From NCBI GenBank assembly GCA_028753945.1, contig JAPNXP010000013.1, forward strand, positions 3,224,001-3,288,000: a DNA stretch of 64,000 nucleotides. The letters run 5' to 3'. Shown piece after piece: positions 34,885 through 46,210 of the stretch (position 1 is its first letter; the number at the start of each line of letters is the position of its first letter). Origin of the DNA: Hexactinellida sp. DTS-2022 (lineage: Eukaryota > Porifera > Hexactinellida). A program made the position numbers and the translations under genes. The notes beneath the pieces are model-generated. The model searched no databases. It saw only the letters and a program-made list of their open reading frames with translations, and had not been told where the DNA came from.

Positions 34885-35215
34885 CAGGACCGTGGGAGCC
34901 TATTGATACCTACCCAGGTCAAACCTAACTAGAGTAAGCATCATTGCTACCCAATGTATCTATTTTTTAATATTATTAACTTCTTAAACTCTTAATATCA
35001 TGGTTTCCTTTATTTTAGTTTTCGCAAGAAAATTATACTAGTTTAAACTTTAAATATTATATTATTATTTGTTTTGAAACTCAGCAAAGTTAGTAAGAAC
35101 CTGGTCATATTACCAGGTTGACCTGGTTAAATGACCAGGTCAACCTAGTCAGAACCTGGTCTGGAAAATTCTGCCAAGGTTTTACCTGGTCAGTTTGTAT
35201 TAGTGGCACGGCCCT
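34885..35215. mobile_element. MITE with ACCTGGTCA arrays (331 bp)
   Basis: Ends CAGGACCGTG and CACGGCCCTG, flanked by TATTA on both sides. The inner right half repeats ACCTGGTCA/TGACCAGGT, an organisation like the GACCCGGT element at 3179-4038. The 5 bp flank is short for hAT, so class is uncertain. Confidence 0.6.
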
Positions 35216-35689
35216 GTATTATAATTTCCTATGTTGGCTATACAAAGTAATTACTGTATAAGTAATAGCTAACAAACTTACCTAATTTAAATGTTACCAC
35301 TTTATTTGCTCTGGTTTCGTTTTTGGAAGTGGGAAGGGGAGAGAAGAGGAAGGCGATGGAGATGAGGTGGAGTGGAGAAGGGGAGATTTTGAGAATAAGG
35401 AGAATGCTTGGGGGAGGAGGAAGGGGTGACATTGTGGTTTTTATAATATTTTTTGTATTTAAATTCTTAGTTAGTTTATGTATTTATAAGTGTATTTTAT
35501 TTAATTAATTTAGTATATTTATTCTGTTTGTTTGTAATACCAGGGACTTCTTTAATATAGGGACTGTAAACTTCGTTTTACGGTAAAATTAGCGTAGGCC
35601 TAAAACAGTATTGTTACTTAATGATATCCCGTAATTCGCTAATGGTAGACAAAGGAAATGTATTATTAACGTATAGGAAATCATATTTG

Positions 35690-36065
35690 GGGAGTCCAAA
35701 GGTCATATTGGTTTATCGAAAATATTTGTGGAATGTAAGTTATTCGATGTTCACACCTTTCCACATATGGCAATATTGTTAAAATCTCGAGATTAGTTAG
35801 TTTCATACATATGAAATGTATCATTGTCGTATAGGAAATCATATTTTGGGGGTCCGACGGTCATATTGGTTCATCGAAAATATTTGTGGAATGTAAGTTA
35901 TTCGACGTTCACACCTTTCCACATATGGCAATATTGTTAAAATCTCGAGATTAGTTAGTTTCATACATATGAAATGTATCATTCTCGTATTGGAAATCAT
36001 ATTTTGGGGATCCAACGGTCATATTGGTTTATCGAAAATATTTGTGGAATGTAAGTTATGCGGTA
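35690..36065. repeat. Tandem repeat, 158 bp unit, about 2.4 copies
   Basis: The word GGTCATATTGGTTTATCG recurs at about 35701, 35859 and 36017, a spacing of 158 bp. Copies differ at only a few positions. The unit resembles the arms of the palindrome at 25670-28753. Confidence 0.85.
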
Positions 36066-36276
36066 ATGCGGAAATGGTTCGAATTTTTCAAAATAGGAAA
36101 TAGTTCGAACAAAAAAGGAAATAGTTCGAATTTCATTTTGTATTGTTGGACCATGGATTCAAGCCGGGATTTTCTCATATCCATGGTGCAGCAACACTAA
36201 AAAATTCGAACAATTTCCGGTTTTGGTTTTTCGAACAATTTCCAGTTTTGGTTTTTCGAACCATTTCCAGCATACC
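36062..36276. mobile_element. MITE with TTCGAA-rich ends (215 bp)
   Basis: Ends GGTAATGCGGAAATGGTTCG and CGAACCATTTCCAGCATACC, with exact 8 bp duplication AGTTATGC at 36054-36061 and 36277-36284. It is inserted in the last unit of the 158 bp tandem repeat. The interior has multiple GGAAATAGTTCGAA/TTCGAACAATTTCC words. Confidence 0.85.
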
Positions 36277-36727
36277 AGTTATGCGATGTTAAACCTTTTC
36301 ATATATGGTAATATTGTTAAAACCTCGAGATTAGTTAACTTTATCCATATGAAAAAAAGGAATAGATTTGAAAAGAAACTCATCAAGATTTTTTAATAAA
36401 CAACATAATTACAGATATCTGATAGGTAAGAATTAGCTGAACTACAAAATAGGGTTGGGGCAATCCTCCTGTGGAGAGTGCCAAAATAATAATATAGGCA
36501 AAGGGCCTTAGGTAAATCAATGTGATCTACTGAGTCCCTAAATATGAATTGCCATTTCCCATTCGCCAATACTAAATTTCCTATATTAAAGAAGTCCCTG
36601 GTAATAAGTAGTAGTTTTTGTTTTAAAATAAAGTTGTGTCCCTGTAATTGTTAGTATTATAACCATATGCAGAATTGGGAAATTATTAGATTAGGAAAAA
36701 CTAGTCAAATCAGATATACATTGGAAA

Positions 36728-36891
36728 CAGTGTATTATACAGACATTTGTAAATACTCTCCTAATCTTGTTCTGATCCAATTTTCATACGCTTAAATCAC
36801 AAATTAATGTTACGGTATAGGAGAAGTTTCCAATAATTTTTTCCTAAACCAACTCCAAAAGGAGCGTCTCGCACTCCTGGATAATTTACTG
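36728..36891. mobile_element. hAT-type MITE (164 bp), twin of 49876-50058
   Basis: It starts CAGTGTATTATACAGACATT and ends ATAATTTACTG. Exact duplication ATTGGAAA lies at 36720-36727 and 36892-36899. It is closely similar, in inverse orientation, to the MITE in the RAG1-like gene at 49876-50058. Confidence 0.88.
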
Positions 36892-37229
36892 ATTGGAAAT
36901 TGGGCTACTGGTATAAGCTTGCTATAATTATCAGTAATTAAGTAAATTAAAAAGGGAAAAATATTGCAATAGAAAACAAAAAATAGTGAGACGTTCAAAA
37001 CAGGTAATCAAGCCAGAAATTGTTATATACCAGCGTCTCAAAACAATATATAGCTATCACATCTATGTCTCTATGGTTTAACTAGACTATCGTCTCAAAA
37101 TTGTAAGAATCTTAAATTCATAATAAATAGTTATATTAAGTAGAAAATTACTTTTATAGTAGTGTCTCAAAATCTCACGCGTCTCATTCTTAAATTAAAT
37201 TCATAATAAAAAGTAAATGGGGCAAAAAT

Positions 37230-37333
37230 TCCTTTTATAGTGTCTCAAAATATCACTGTATAATTTCTAATACACATCCATGGTTTGCTAACAGTTGTCT
37301 CAAAATCTTAAGCGTCTCAAAATATCATGCAAC
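37230..37333 (-). repeat. Second copy of the integrase-element terminal region
   Basis: Reads inward from TGTTGCATGATATTTTGAGA on the minus strand, the same as the end at 40050 and in the same orientation. Direct rather than inverted repetition is odd for a DNA transposon. It could be an LTR-like arrangement or a second truncated element. Confidence 0.5.
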
Positions 37334-37834
37334 AGCACTAATTTCAGAGAGGATAATAATTATAAAAGTATAAATGAATCGAACATTATAAAAAAATGGA
37401 CTGTGTAGAAAGTATGAATTAAACATCGGCATCAGTTCAACTAACCGAAATTGTTTTAATTAATTAACTTTCTTATCATATTGTATATTCTGCTTGAGTT
37501 GTTCAAAATTGATAATGTCCATTGCTGATTGGACTGTAGAAGTTCGAGATTCATCGATGTTGCTAACTGCTTCGAGGGGATTATCAGGGGGTGGGCAAAA
37601 TATGCCGTTTATTCCTTCGATTTCATCTAGTGGATCTGTGACTTCAGAGAAAATCGATTCTTCCAAATAAAAGTCTTCCTCATCGTAGGTATGCAGGTCG
37701 TTAATGGTGGTGGACAAGAGATCTTGATGCCGGGACTTTCTTCCCCACATAACCTTGAATGGAGTTTGTCCGAGGGGAGCATTGGTCCAAACTGCTTAAA
37801 CAGGCTGTGCTTGCAATGAACTCCAGCAAGAAAA

Positions 37835-38488
37835 GATCTATCCGCAATTGGTAACTTCCTATTCATTGCAAATACATTTTCTAGGCATAACTTCAATAAT
37901 ATTTGAGATAATGAGTGTATTACCATATAAGGAGTTAAGTACTAATAATCTCATTATCTCAAAAAATATTGAAGTTAGGCCTAGAAAATGTATTATCAAA
38001 TGAATAGGAAGTTACCTATTGCGGATAGATCAGTACAAGCATAGTTTACATAAAATCGATAGTTTTTGAGTTATGGCTCATTTTATAGGAAATATACATT
38101 TCCCTGCCACCGAGGAATGTGTCAACATTCCATTTATAATTTCGATATATTCCATTCAACGAGTTATGGACATCCTCATGTTCCAATTTTGAACATTTAT
38201 AACGCGTTTAACTATATTAAAAGCAGGCTATAAAAACACGATAATTCCCACGAAAAACAGCGATTACGTAATCAAATGGTGATGTATCACAATTCTAAAG
38301 GGTGTTATGTATGCCTTGATATTATGTTCCTAACTTCATATACAATTATAATGCATTTCTCAGGTCTGTCATTACTAGCTATTGAGATAAAGATATGTCA
38401 GCTAATAATCAATGGCCTTTAAGTAATACATGGTTCGGAGTAGTAGTAAGGCCTTATATAACGAAGGTCACGATACAATAAATAAATA
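37835..38488. mobile_element. P-like foldback/MITE, relative of 4897-5531
   Basis: Right end (inverse) CGTGACCTTCGTTATATAAG. Internal hairpin TCTATCCGCAATTGGTAAC / GTTACCTATTGCGGATAGA spans 37848-38028. It shares blocks AAGCAGGCTATAAAAACACG, AACGCGTTTAACTAT and others with 4897-5531 in inverse order. The left terminus is not clear. Confidence 0.55.
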
Positions 38489-39290
38489 TGTATAAATAAC
38501 AATACTCTAATGTTAGTGCCTAAAATTAGATATCCGAAGAATCTAACAAACAGTATTACATTATACTACTCACACTGCTTATGAACTGTTTCCCCTGGTC
38601 GTGCTGGGTAATATCAGGTGATCTCAAATAGAGGTAAATATCCTTCAGATTCTGAAAAACTTCTTGTGAAGTAGACACAGATGCCACTTCATGGATATCG
38701 GATAACATAACTTAAAATCCAAATGTTATGATATTTATAATTATATTACAAGATAAATTCATTTGAGAGTAGTTTAATTCAGCAGGCTTTATTACGCAAA
38801 CGAGAAGTATATTGTAATTCAGGAATAAAACTTCAGTTGTTTAGAATGTTCAAATGAAACGAGATAGGTAGGAAAATTTATAAAGTATAAACAAAATACA
38901 GAAGTGGTCCGGCCAAAGATGGACTATCCTTTATAATAATGTCACTGCAAATGGAAAGTGGTCCGGTCATGACCGAACCACGTGCTATCCAGGAAGTATA
39001 CCCGATAATTAAACTCACATAATATTTAACGTCTTGGGAAACGTCTGCCCATTTGTATCTTTGCTGAAATGAATGTAGGGTCGTAGGTATTCCGGGATGA
39101 CCGACTTCGTTATCCCATTTTACTCTCTAAAGGGAGAATTCAATTGAACCATGGAATATTTAAAATTGGTCTGGGGAATAAGGAAGTCAAAATTACCTTG
39201 AAAAGTCTGTTGGTATCCCCAATAAAATAGGAAGACAATCTTATTTTGCAGTTCCATTTTGTCTGACGTGAAGCTTGATATGCTTCAGGA

Positions 39291-39706
39291 CAGGGTTGTA
39301 TCAACTCATTTTGAGTTGGCAGACTCAACTCATTTTCTTGAATGAGTTGAATGAGTTGGTAGACAAAAAATGAGTTGATACAACCCTACTTCCGACCATG
39401 GCCAGACAACTTTCACTTTGTCGTAACATTAATGCGTAGGGAGATCCAAATTTGGCCGGATCACTTTTGAGAGCCGACCGACGCAGCTGTAAATGTATTA
39501 TTAAACTGAAGATTTAAGATATACGTTAGTTACAATTAGTTTAATAAAAAATGAGTTGGCAGAATCAACTCATTTTCTTGAATGAGTTGAATGAGTTGGT
39601 AACAGCAAAATGAATGAGTTGAATGAGTTGGTGGAGGAAATTTGAATGAGTTGGTAGACAAAAAATGAGTTGTTTTGCCAACTCAAAATGAGTTGATACA
39701 ACCCTG
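39291..39706. mobile_element. hAT-type MITE, CAGGGTTGTATCAAC family, copy 3 (416 bp)
   Basis: Exact ends, and exact duplication CTTCAGGA at 39283-39290 and 39707-39714. The left integrase copy (29355-29375) has the uninterrupted sequence with TCCTGAAG once, an empty site in the same window. Confidence 0.95.
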
Positions 39707-40059
39707 CTTCAGGATATTTTTCTCCCCGAAGAAAGTGAATGATTTCGTCATATTCATTTGGATTCATTTCAAAATAAGAAAGGATTTGATTGTTTATTTG
39801 TAGTAAATGAATAAGACAATTAATGCAAATATTAAGTTTCTTATATAGTTAATTTGATAATAGTATAGGGTTTATCTATATTATGATCTCAAAATCATAG
39901 TATTCTTAAATTCATAATAAAAATTAAAAATAAGCCAAAAATTCCTTTATAGCGTCTCAAATATCACTGTATAATTTCTAATAGCACATCCATGGTGTGC
40001 TAATAGTATGTCTCAAAATCACACGCGTCTCAAAATATCATGCAACAGAGCTATATTCG

Positions 40060-40455
40060 GCGAACTAATAGGGAGGTGGATAACTCATAACAGTCTTACT
40101 ATAAAGTACATATTTGGATCTAGTGATATATTTGGATGTAGTTGTATTTACTATAATATATATCGGATGTAGTGCTAATTTAGTCGCTTTAGATGTATCC
40201 CTGAGCATACCCCATGCAAAATTTATTGGTTATCAAGTGTATCACCATTGGATAGAGTGAGAATTTGTGCATTGATTAACTACGAATATTGGATTTTCAC
40301 CTTTTTTGTTGACCCATAATTTAATATTCTATGTTCTAAATATCGTTCCCAGTCGAATTCGTTAAGGAATTTGATTATATACTACTATTATTGAACTTAC
40401 AAACACAAACTCTTCATACACATTATTGATTATACTGGTATAATTTCTAAATATC
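40060..40455. other. Intergenic, nothing recognised
   Basis: AT-rich flank between the integrase element and the second THAP gene. It presumably contains the left end of that P element, but no CGTGACC-like terminus was found. Confidence 0.35.
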
Positions 40456-40856
40456 ATGGCTTGTCTTGTGCGGCAAGTTGTGCTTGAATTTAAATCAAAC
40501 TATAAAGGCCAAGCCGAATTCATCACAGCCTTCAATTTCCCAAAAGATCAAGAATTAAGTGATAAGTGGTTTAGAGCAATTCCACGAAAGAGAGCAGACT
40601 ATGAGAGTAACAAACTATTGAAGGTTAGCTATAAACTCTTGAATACCATAATTGTCAGATGGTGTAGTTATATACTTTTTTTATTAATTAGCTGGGCGCT
40701 GAAATACTGAATTATTATTCCAATCCATTATTTGTAGGTATGCATCACTAATTTCAAAGAACACGATATTGAGAGAACATTATAATATATTGACGGACAG
40801 CGCACGGTAACAGTTCCGAGAAATAGATTAGCTCTGAGAAAAGATGCAGTACCATC

Positions 40857-41541
40857 CAATGGCGGTGCATGATCTGATCAGCCCGGGGCAGGGGCGGGGC
40901 TACGATTAAGCCCCCGGGGCATGTTTTGCTTGATGTTCTAAGGAAGTGCTTCTACATCACAAACGTCCAACTGGATGGAAACCACACTTAATACCATGGA
41001 TCACCCTAAAGTACTTACATAATCCAACTCAAATTATATCTACTAGTACAGGTGTTCCCAACCTTTTCTCAGGCGCGTACCCCTTATAAACAAATGTAGG
41101 GGATACGCGTACCCCCTCCCATCAACAGTAATGTAGCCTTTTTAGCTTCCACGTATCCTAGGTTGGGAACCACTGCACTGTATTAGTAGTTTGGAATACG
41201 ATTATCATTTAATGATTCCTTTCAATAATGTTAATTCAACTTAATTGGTATAAGTTTGGTAAATATAAAAACATCTAAGAACAGATTTTTGATAGTCGCT
41301 TTTGTTCGATGAATTGAATTTACGAGGTTCAAGTTCAAAAGAATCAATCAACTAGAATATTCCATCACAGGAATATTCTAATTGATTAATGTAACAATAG
41401 TAAACTCTACAAAAAGATTAGGATGGCAATTCAACCCGATGTCTACCCGGGGCGAAAAACAACTAAGAACCCGGGGCCGGGGCAGAGTCTACTAGATCCG
41501 GGGCATTTGCCCCGGTTGCCTCCCCCATGGGACCGCCACTG
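40857..41541. mobile_element. hAT-type MITE (685 bp) splitting the THAP domain
   Basis: Ends CAATGGCGGTGCATG and GGGACCGCCACTG. Flanking 8-mers GTACCATC (40849-40856) and ATACCATC (41542-41549) differ by one base. The interior is rich in CCCCGGGGC and contains the smaller element at 41049-41175. The joined flanks restore the THAP AVPSIF motif. Confidence 0.85.
41049..41175. mobile_element. hAT-type MITE, CAGTGGTTCCCAACC family (127 bp)
   Basis: Ends CAGGTGTTCCCAACCTTTT and AGGTTGGGAACCACTG. No matching 8 bp flanks. The interior repeats GCGTACCCC. Nested in 40857-41541. Confidence 0.75.
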
Positions 41542-42162
41542 ATACCATCCATATTCCCCAATTTACCTTCTTACCTCAGTGACCACAATATCCAGACGAA
41601 AAGGATATCTATAGACGATAAGGAGCGATTTAAGTCAGAAGAGGCTTTTTCACAAAGTTTGAGACAACGAAGAAACGGTTGTTAAGTTCTTAGTTACTTA
41701 ATATCATGAACTTATTGCTAAATTGAATTTAATCGACCTCCACAGCGGGTGGACACTCCATTTATCTAATGACAACTCCTTAGCTTTTTATAAAATAGTT
41801 ATTTACGATTCTGAGCCTACTATCAAACGATCATTTATAGTTGATCAGGATCTGTTTGTAAAAGCTTTTTATAAACAAATCCCGAATTTAATTTCACAAC
41901 TTCTATCAGTGATACGATACTCGTCAAATTGACAGTCTCCTTATTGAATTTGATAAATTTTCTCACATTATTGAAACTCCGAATCAAAATTCCGTTCACA
42001 CTCATGTAAGAAATGCTATCAGGGAATTATAAAACGCGCTTACATTAAGTCAAAGTGAATTTCTTGGTTTCGAAATAGATGACGGTGCAAATGATAGCAA
42101 TGAATCCTTGCGATTTCTACTCCATTTTATGATTGGCCAACTAACTACCACCAAAACAAATA

Positions 42163-42336
42163 CAGTGGATGCCGGTTATAAGCACATCGTCGGGAACTGC
42201 ACTTAATGTGCTTATAACCGGCATGTTCTTATAAACGACATAAATTATACAGGGTATATGGCAACCGTTTTCCAACATAGTGTGCTTTTATCCGATATGT
42301 TCTTATAACCGGTGTACTTATATCCGACATCTACTG
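42163..42336. mobile_element. TA-flanked pogo/Tigger-like MITE (174 bp)
   Basis: Ends TA-CAGTGGATGCCGGTTATAAG and GGATATAAGT-type inverse ending CATCTACTG-TA. Inner CTTATAACCGG words recur. It interrupts the degraded P transposase. Confidence 0.85.
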
Positions 42337-42579
42337 TAGAAGGTATAATATACTAACTCAGGTATTTTCACTAAATTCCAATCCTCAAGTTGCTTATACT
42401 TCCACATGAACGAAATTTACTTACTATCAAGTATACTTTGGGAATAGAAGGTGAATATTTTAGTACTTCATGAAATCACTTCTAATTTTCATAACAGAGA
42501 ATGACATGTAGTATACTTCAAATGGACGAAGTCCATATTCGCAGTGACGCATATTATAAAGGTGGTAGAATCAAACCTG

Positions 42580-42670
42580 GGGCTGATTACAAGTGAGTGA
42601 TTACGATTACGATTACAGGAAATGTTGTAATCGATTACAATCAATTACGATTGTAATCGTAATCAACCCC
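42580..42670. repeat. Short palindrome GGGGTTGATTACGATTAC
   Basis: GGGGCTGATTAC at the left and GTAATCAACCCC at the right, filled with GATTAC/GTAATC repeats. Probably a small MITE; no target duplication was seen. The 42671-43086 stretch beyond it holds nothing recognised. Confidence 0.65.
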
Positions 42671-43088
42671 ACCTTAGCAGTGTTTGCATTCACTGTTTGC
42701 AGCGCTATCTTGATTTCCAGCGCAGGTCTTTCAGGAAAGTAATATATTCTTATCTATTTCGAATTATGTTATTGTTCATTATCATTTGTCTTTGCTTGAT
42801 TATTAAATAATGAGATAAACCATATGAAAACATGTCTAACCTAAGAGTATTGAATTTGAATACGAACTGGAATCCTAGTGTAAATCAACTAATAAGCGAT
42901 AAGAATTCATTTTTATCATATGGTTTACATAAGTGTACCAATATGTGGTTGGATTAGTGCCACTCCTGATTACGTCTACGTCATTTTGCCACGAGTGTGA
43001 AGTTGGCGCAGTATTCAACTGAGCACAGATCAAATCTAAATTTTAGGCCCTTCCCAAATTGGATTTGGCCAAAAATAAACACCTTATA

Positions 43089-46000
43089 GTGGGTTCAAAA
43101 ATTAAGATTCCGTGACCAACATCTGGCTACTAGTTAAGTTTTATGCCTGATTCTGATACTTTAGGATATATCTCGCGATTTAAGCTCTCATGCCGGTCTG
43201 GAAACTTTGGGAAAAAATTTATAAACCGACAAATGTAATGGGCCTAAGGCGATCATTTTGAAAAATTGACTTTTTTGTCAAAGGGTCTACTAACTTCAAT
43301 AATACCTCTTTTTATACTTATTTGAGTGCGAGTAATCCATTTCCGAGGTTATTTCGGAGATTAGAAGTGTGCTTGGCAAATTAATTCAGTATGGCCTCCG
43401 CTTATAGAGACAAAAATGTACATTTCGTAGAAATTATGTAACCTTAATAAATAATATTTAAAATTTATAGTGGAAATATATAATAGGAAGTGATAATACT
43501 TAGTCTTAGATTATTATTAGACATTGTATAGCTAACTCTTCTTTTAATTACCCTAGTGTCATTTTTCACATTCCTGAGACTGAGTAGTGTAGTAATCAAC
43601 TCGTACTGTACACCGCATAATAATTACTTGATGACTTCTATACAACTCGAGTGTCTTCTTCAATGTGGAATACCCTGTGAGTCATCAGAATCAATGGACA
43701 GCATTTTGAAAGAAACATGGGACAATTTAAAACTTAAAGCATTTAACTGGAAAGGCCTTGATAGGTTTGGGAATGTGTATGATACTGTGGATTGGGAACT
43801 GGGCCCCTGTGGCAAATATATAGATAGTAACTGTCGATTCGATATTTCCAGCTCAGATAAATTGAATAGATCTAAGACGAGGCAGCAAAAACTTTAGGGA
43901 GAATCAGCATCTCTTGTTCAAACCGACGATTACACTAGTCAACATGGTCAAGATTTGTTCCCATCTGCCCCTAAGCGTCTTCGATCGAGCGTAGGTATCT
44001 TGCATGACAAAAATCTATGTGTATGGTGTATGAAACCTGAAAATACTAAACATCCTGAACGAACGGGAAAATGGTTTCTCATTTCCTATACACCAGCATG
44101 GAATATCTTTAGAAGCCACACTCTAGCGCTACAGGATGACGCCATGAGGGAACGAATCAACCGCCTCATCGATTCAACTATTGACCCATTTTCAACCGAG
44201 CTAAGGTACCACCATAAGTGTTGGCTTAAGTACATTAATGCCTATCAAAAGATGTCGTTTGAACATAAACTCCCTCTCCTACACGAACTAAACTTACGTG
44301 AAGCACAGATTATGTTCATAGACCATGCTCGCCATGTCATATTTGCTGACCATGAAATCAGTACGCTCCAGGGGTTGCTGCTTGATTATCAAAACATTGT
44401 GAGTACTTATGGGTTTCCGAATTCGGGAATCATGTCAAGGTATATAAAGGAGTTATTAGTGCGAGATTTTGGTGCTGACATAGGTTTTCATTCTCGTCCT
44501 CATAAGAATCAGAGTGAGGTTGTCTACGATACCGGGGCGGTGGCTCATACATTGAGGTTGCTATATCTTCACTGGTAATTACCAATGAGCAGCTGGTGCA
44601 GAATGTGGCGAGTAGAGGTAAAAAATACAACGACAGCCTCATGGCCCCCACAAGTTGCTGAGCTCAAACAGGAGGAAAATATCTCCAATCTCATTGTCCA
44701 ATTTATCTCTTCGCTTAAAAAAGCTGGTCAGGCCGAGCCTGACGCCAAGACACGCGCACTTGCTTCATTGCTTACATACTACGTTACGGGCAGTCCGACA
44801 ACTAAGTCAATCAACCTGACGATGAATTTGCATGGAATTACTCGAAGCAAGGAGCTAGTCGATACGTTTCACAAAAGGGGTGTTTGCATTAATCATGCAT
44901 CAGTACTCCTTCTGCGAGATGCATGGGCGATGCACGACCTCAAGTTCTGCACAGACTGTCCCAATGAAATCGCTGAGGCCGAGCCTGGCGTCGTCATCGT
45001 AGACAACGATGACTTTCGAAACGACACGTTTACTGGCGGGAACACATCACATCGAACAAACGTGATGTATGTTCGGCGGATATCCCTTGAACATCGAGGT
45101 CCTCATTATAGTGAACGTGTTAAAGACCCAAAAGCACCATCATCGACCCTAAAGGAGATAGCGAAAGAGATGCATACCCATCAGCTTTACCTTACCCACA
45201 ATCGGGGAGCGCCGCCAGTTAGAAATAGGGTACCGCCTGATGCTGGGAATATTAAGCCTCAAAGCACACATTGGTTCGTGCAGATGCTGCTGGTGAGCGG
45301 CCTTCGTGTATTCTCCAAAAAGTTCCTGGTTTCGCTGGCTTACAAGCTTTGATCTCTGTCCCCGTAGAGAGGAGCAAGGCTTATTACTTAATGACCTACC
45401 CAGATCCGCCCAAGAAGTCAATTATCAACGATGTTATGGCAAATGTGAAGAACGCTATCGAGAGAAAACGTATGCCATTTGCGGTAATGGTTGGTGATCA
45501 GCCAGTATACACACTGCTTGTTGAGATCAAGAGCGAGCATCCACAAAAGTACGATAAGATTATTCCGTTCCTCGGACCCTTCCATACTCATTGTTGCATG
45601 ATATATGCTATATACAAGCGGCATAAGGGGAGTGAGATCGCCGAGGTTCTGGTTGCTGGTGGCGTAATAGCTGATGGTTCTGTAGATCAGGCCTTAAGAG
45701 GGAAGCGTTATAGGCGAGCCCTGCTTTGCCTTATGCATATGTATGAAGCACTCATGTATCTTCTTCTAAATAGAAATCTAGCAAGATTTGAGCTCGCGCC
45801 TTCTACGAGGGCGCGGCTTGCCGAGCTTCGTGACCCTAAGCATAACTGCCAAGAGTTCCTATCCACTGGTCATGAGGAGCTCGAGAATGATCCGTGCATA
45901 GATAACTTCTTCAAAAGGTTATTACATTAAAAGTATAGCCCCGATGAGACGAAATTTTCAGTGCAGCTACTACTTATTGTATACTGTTCAAAAATACTCT

Positions 46001-46210
46001 AATCTCAATTTATGAAATGTTCAGCGAGGGGCCTTAATTTTCCAAAATGATTCCCGGAAGCCCTTTGAATTTGTCGCTATAAAAAAGTTTGTCCAAACTT
46101 TCCAGAGCGGCATGGGAGCTTAAATCGCGAGTTAAATCCGAAAGTATCAGAATCAGGCATAAAACTTAACTTGCCAGAGGTTGGTCACGGAATCTTAATT
46201 TTTGACCCAC
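43089..46210 (+). mobile_element. Novel-looking TA-flanked DNA transposon (3122 bp)
   Basis: Inverted ends GTGGGTTCAAAAATTAAGAT and ATCTTAATTTTTGACCCAC, continuing for about 180 bp (blocks TTTTATGCCTGATTCTGATA and AAGCTC-CATGCCG), are bounded by TA at 43087-43088 and 46211-46212. The element encodes one long plus-strand gene (43556-45930). The right terminal region starts inside the last codons (CTTCAAAAGG TTATTAC), at the same word where the foldback at 19915-20974 continues into other sequence, so the right part of this copy probably has an internal deletion that removed the end of the gene. Confidence 0.88.
43556..45930 (+). pseudogene. Transposase-like protein of unplaced family
   Basis: One frame is open from 43553 to 45352 apart from TAG at 43895 and TAA at 44576, then continues in another frame from about 45285 to 45930: two stops and one frameshift. 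Order of features: a conserved-looking N-terminal region (AFNWKGLDRFGNVYDT); a probable zinc module, CVWC then RYHHKCWLKYI (about 44016-44235); a helical region; VVIVDNDDFRNDTFTGG (44986-45036); SHRTNVMYVRR; THWFVQML; VPGFAGLQALISVPVERSKA; FAVMVGDQPVYTLLVEIK (about 45478-45531); PFLGPFHTH; and ADGSVDQALRGKRYRRALL with MYEALM (about 45740). Two Asp blocks, a following His and a Glu would suit an RNase H-fold DDE transposase, but that is inference. Similar uncharacterised proteins exist, I believe, in cnidarians and amphioxus. The C-terminus is truncated. Confidence 0.6.

Larger units (their letters stand above)
35541..36606. mobile_element. Foldback element with CAGGGACTTC ends
   Basis: CAGGGACTTCTTTAATATAG at the left and its inverse at the right end. 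Flanks share GTAATA only. The interior contains the 158 bp tandem repeat (35690-36065) and the MITE 36062-36276. Confidence 0.7.
37400..40050 (-). mobile_element. Integrase-type DNA transposon (Ginger-like), right copy, inverted
   Basis: Runs on the minus strand from GTTGCATGATATTTTGAGAC at 40050. Gene pieces: MNPNEYDEIIHFL (39767) interrupted by the MITE 39291-39706 and resuming at 39280 (YQASRQTKWNCK); the terminal repeats of TTTTGAGACGC; part of the integrase intron region near 38560; and the C-terminal part 37926-37460, ending in an open tail past the position where the left copy has a stop (SNIDESRTST). A P-like MITE (37835-38488) replaces the exon with the catalytic Glu. The segment 37776-37832 is inverted relative to its surroundings. 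Confidence 0.65.
40456..42570 (+). pseudogene. Second THAP/P-element transposase, degraded
   Basis: Exon 1 (40456-40623) encodes FKSNYKGQAEFITAFNFPKD and DKWFRAIPRK. A 116 bp intron (GTTAGC...TTTGTAG) leads to CITNFKEHDIERTL, where the expected histidine of the THAP VCxxHF motif is Asn. The THAP C-terminal motif AVPSIF is split: GCAGTACCATC lies before and ATATTCCCCAA after a MITE (40857-41541). Later pieces are a 69-codon stretch at 41723-41932 (FIVDQDLFVKAFY) and QMDEVHIRSDAYYKGG at about 42518-42568, equivalent to QMDEIHVKSELAYKGG of the other P element, so the first catalytic region. A pogo-like MITE (42163-42336) interrupts it and sequence stops at another palindrome (42580). Only distant similarity to the 16084 copy: a different P family. 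Confidence 0.72.

Noticed and set aside
29017..40050. Ty3/gypsy LTR retrotransposon
   Set aside because: An integrase is present and one end is directly repeated, but no reverse transcriptase, RNase H, protease or primer site is visible and the gene has introns. Kept as Ginger-like with moderate confidence.
44430..45624. Minus-strand frames opposite the unplaced transposase
   Set aside because: Shadows of the plus-strand gene, which has the coherent motifs.
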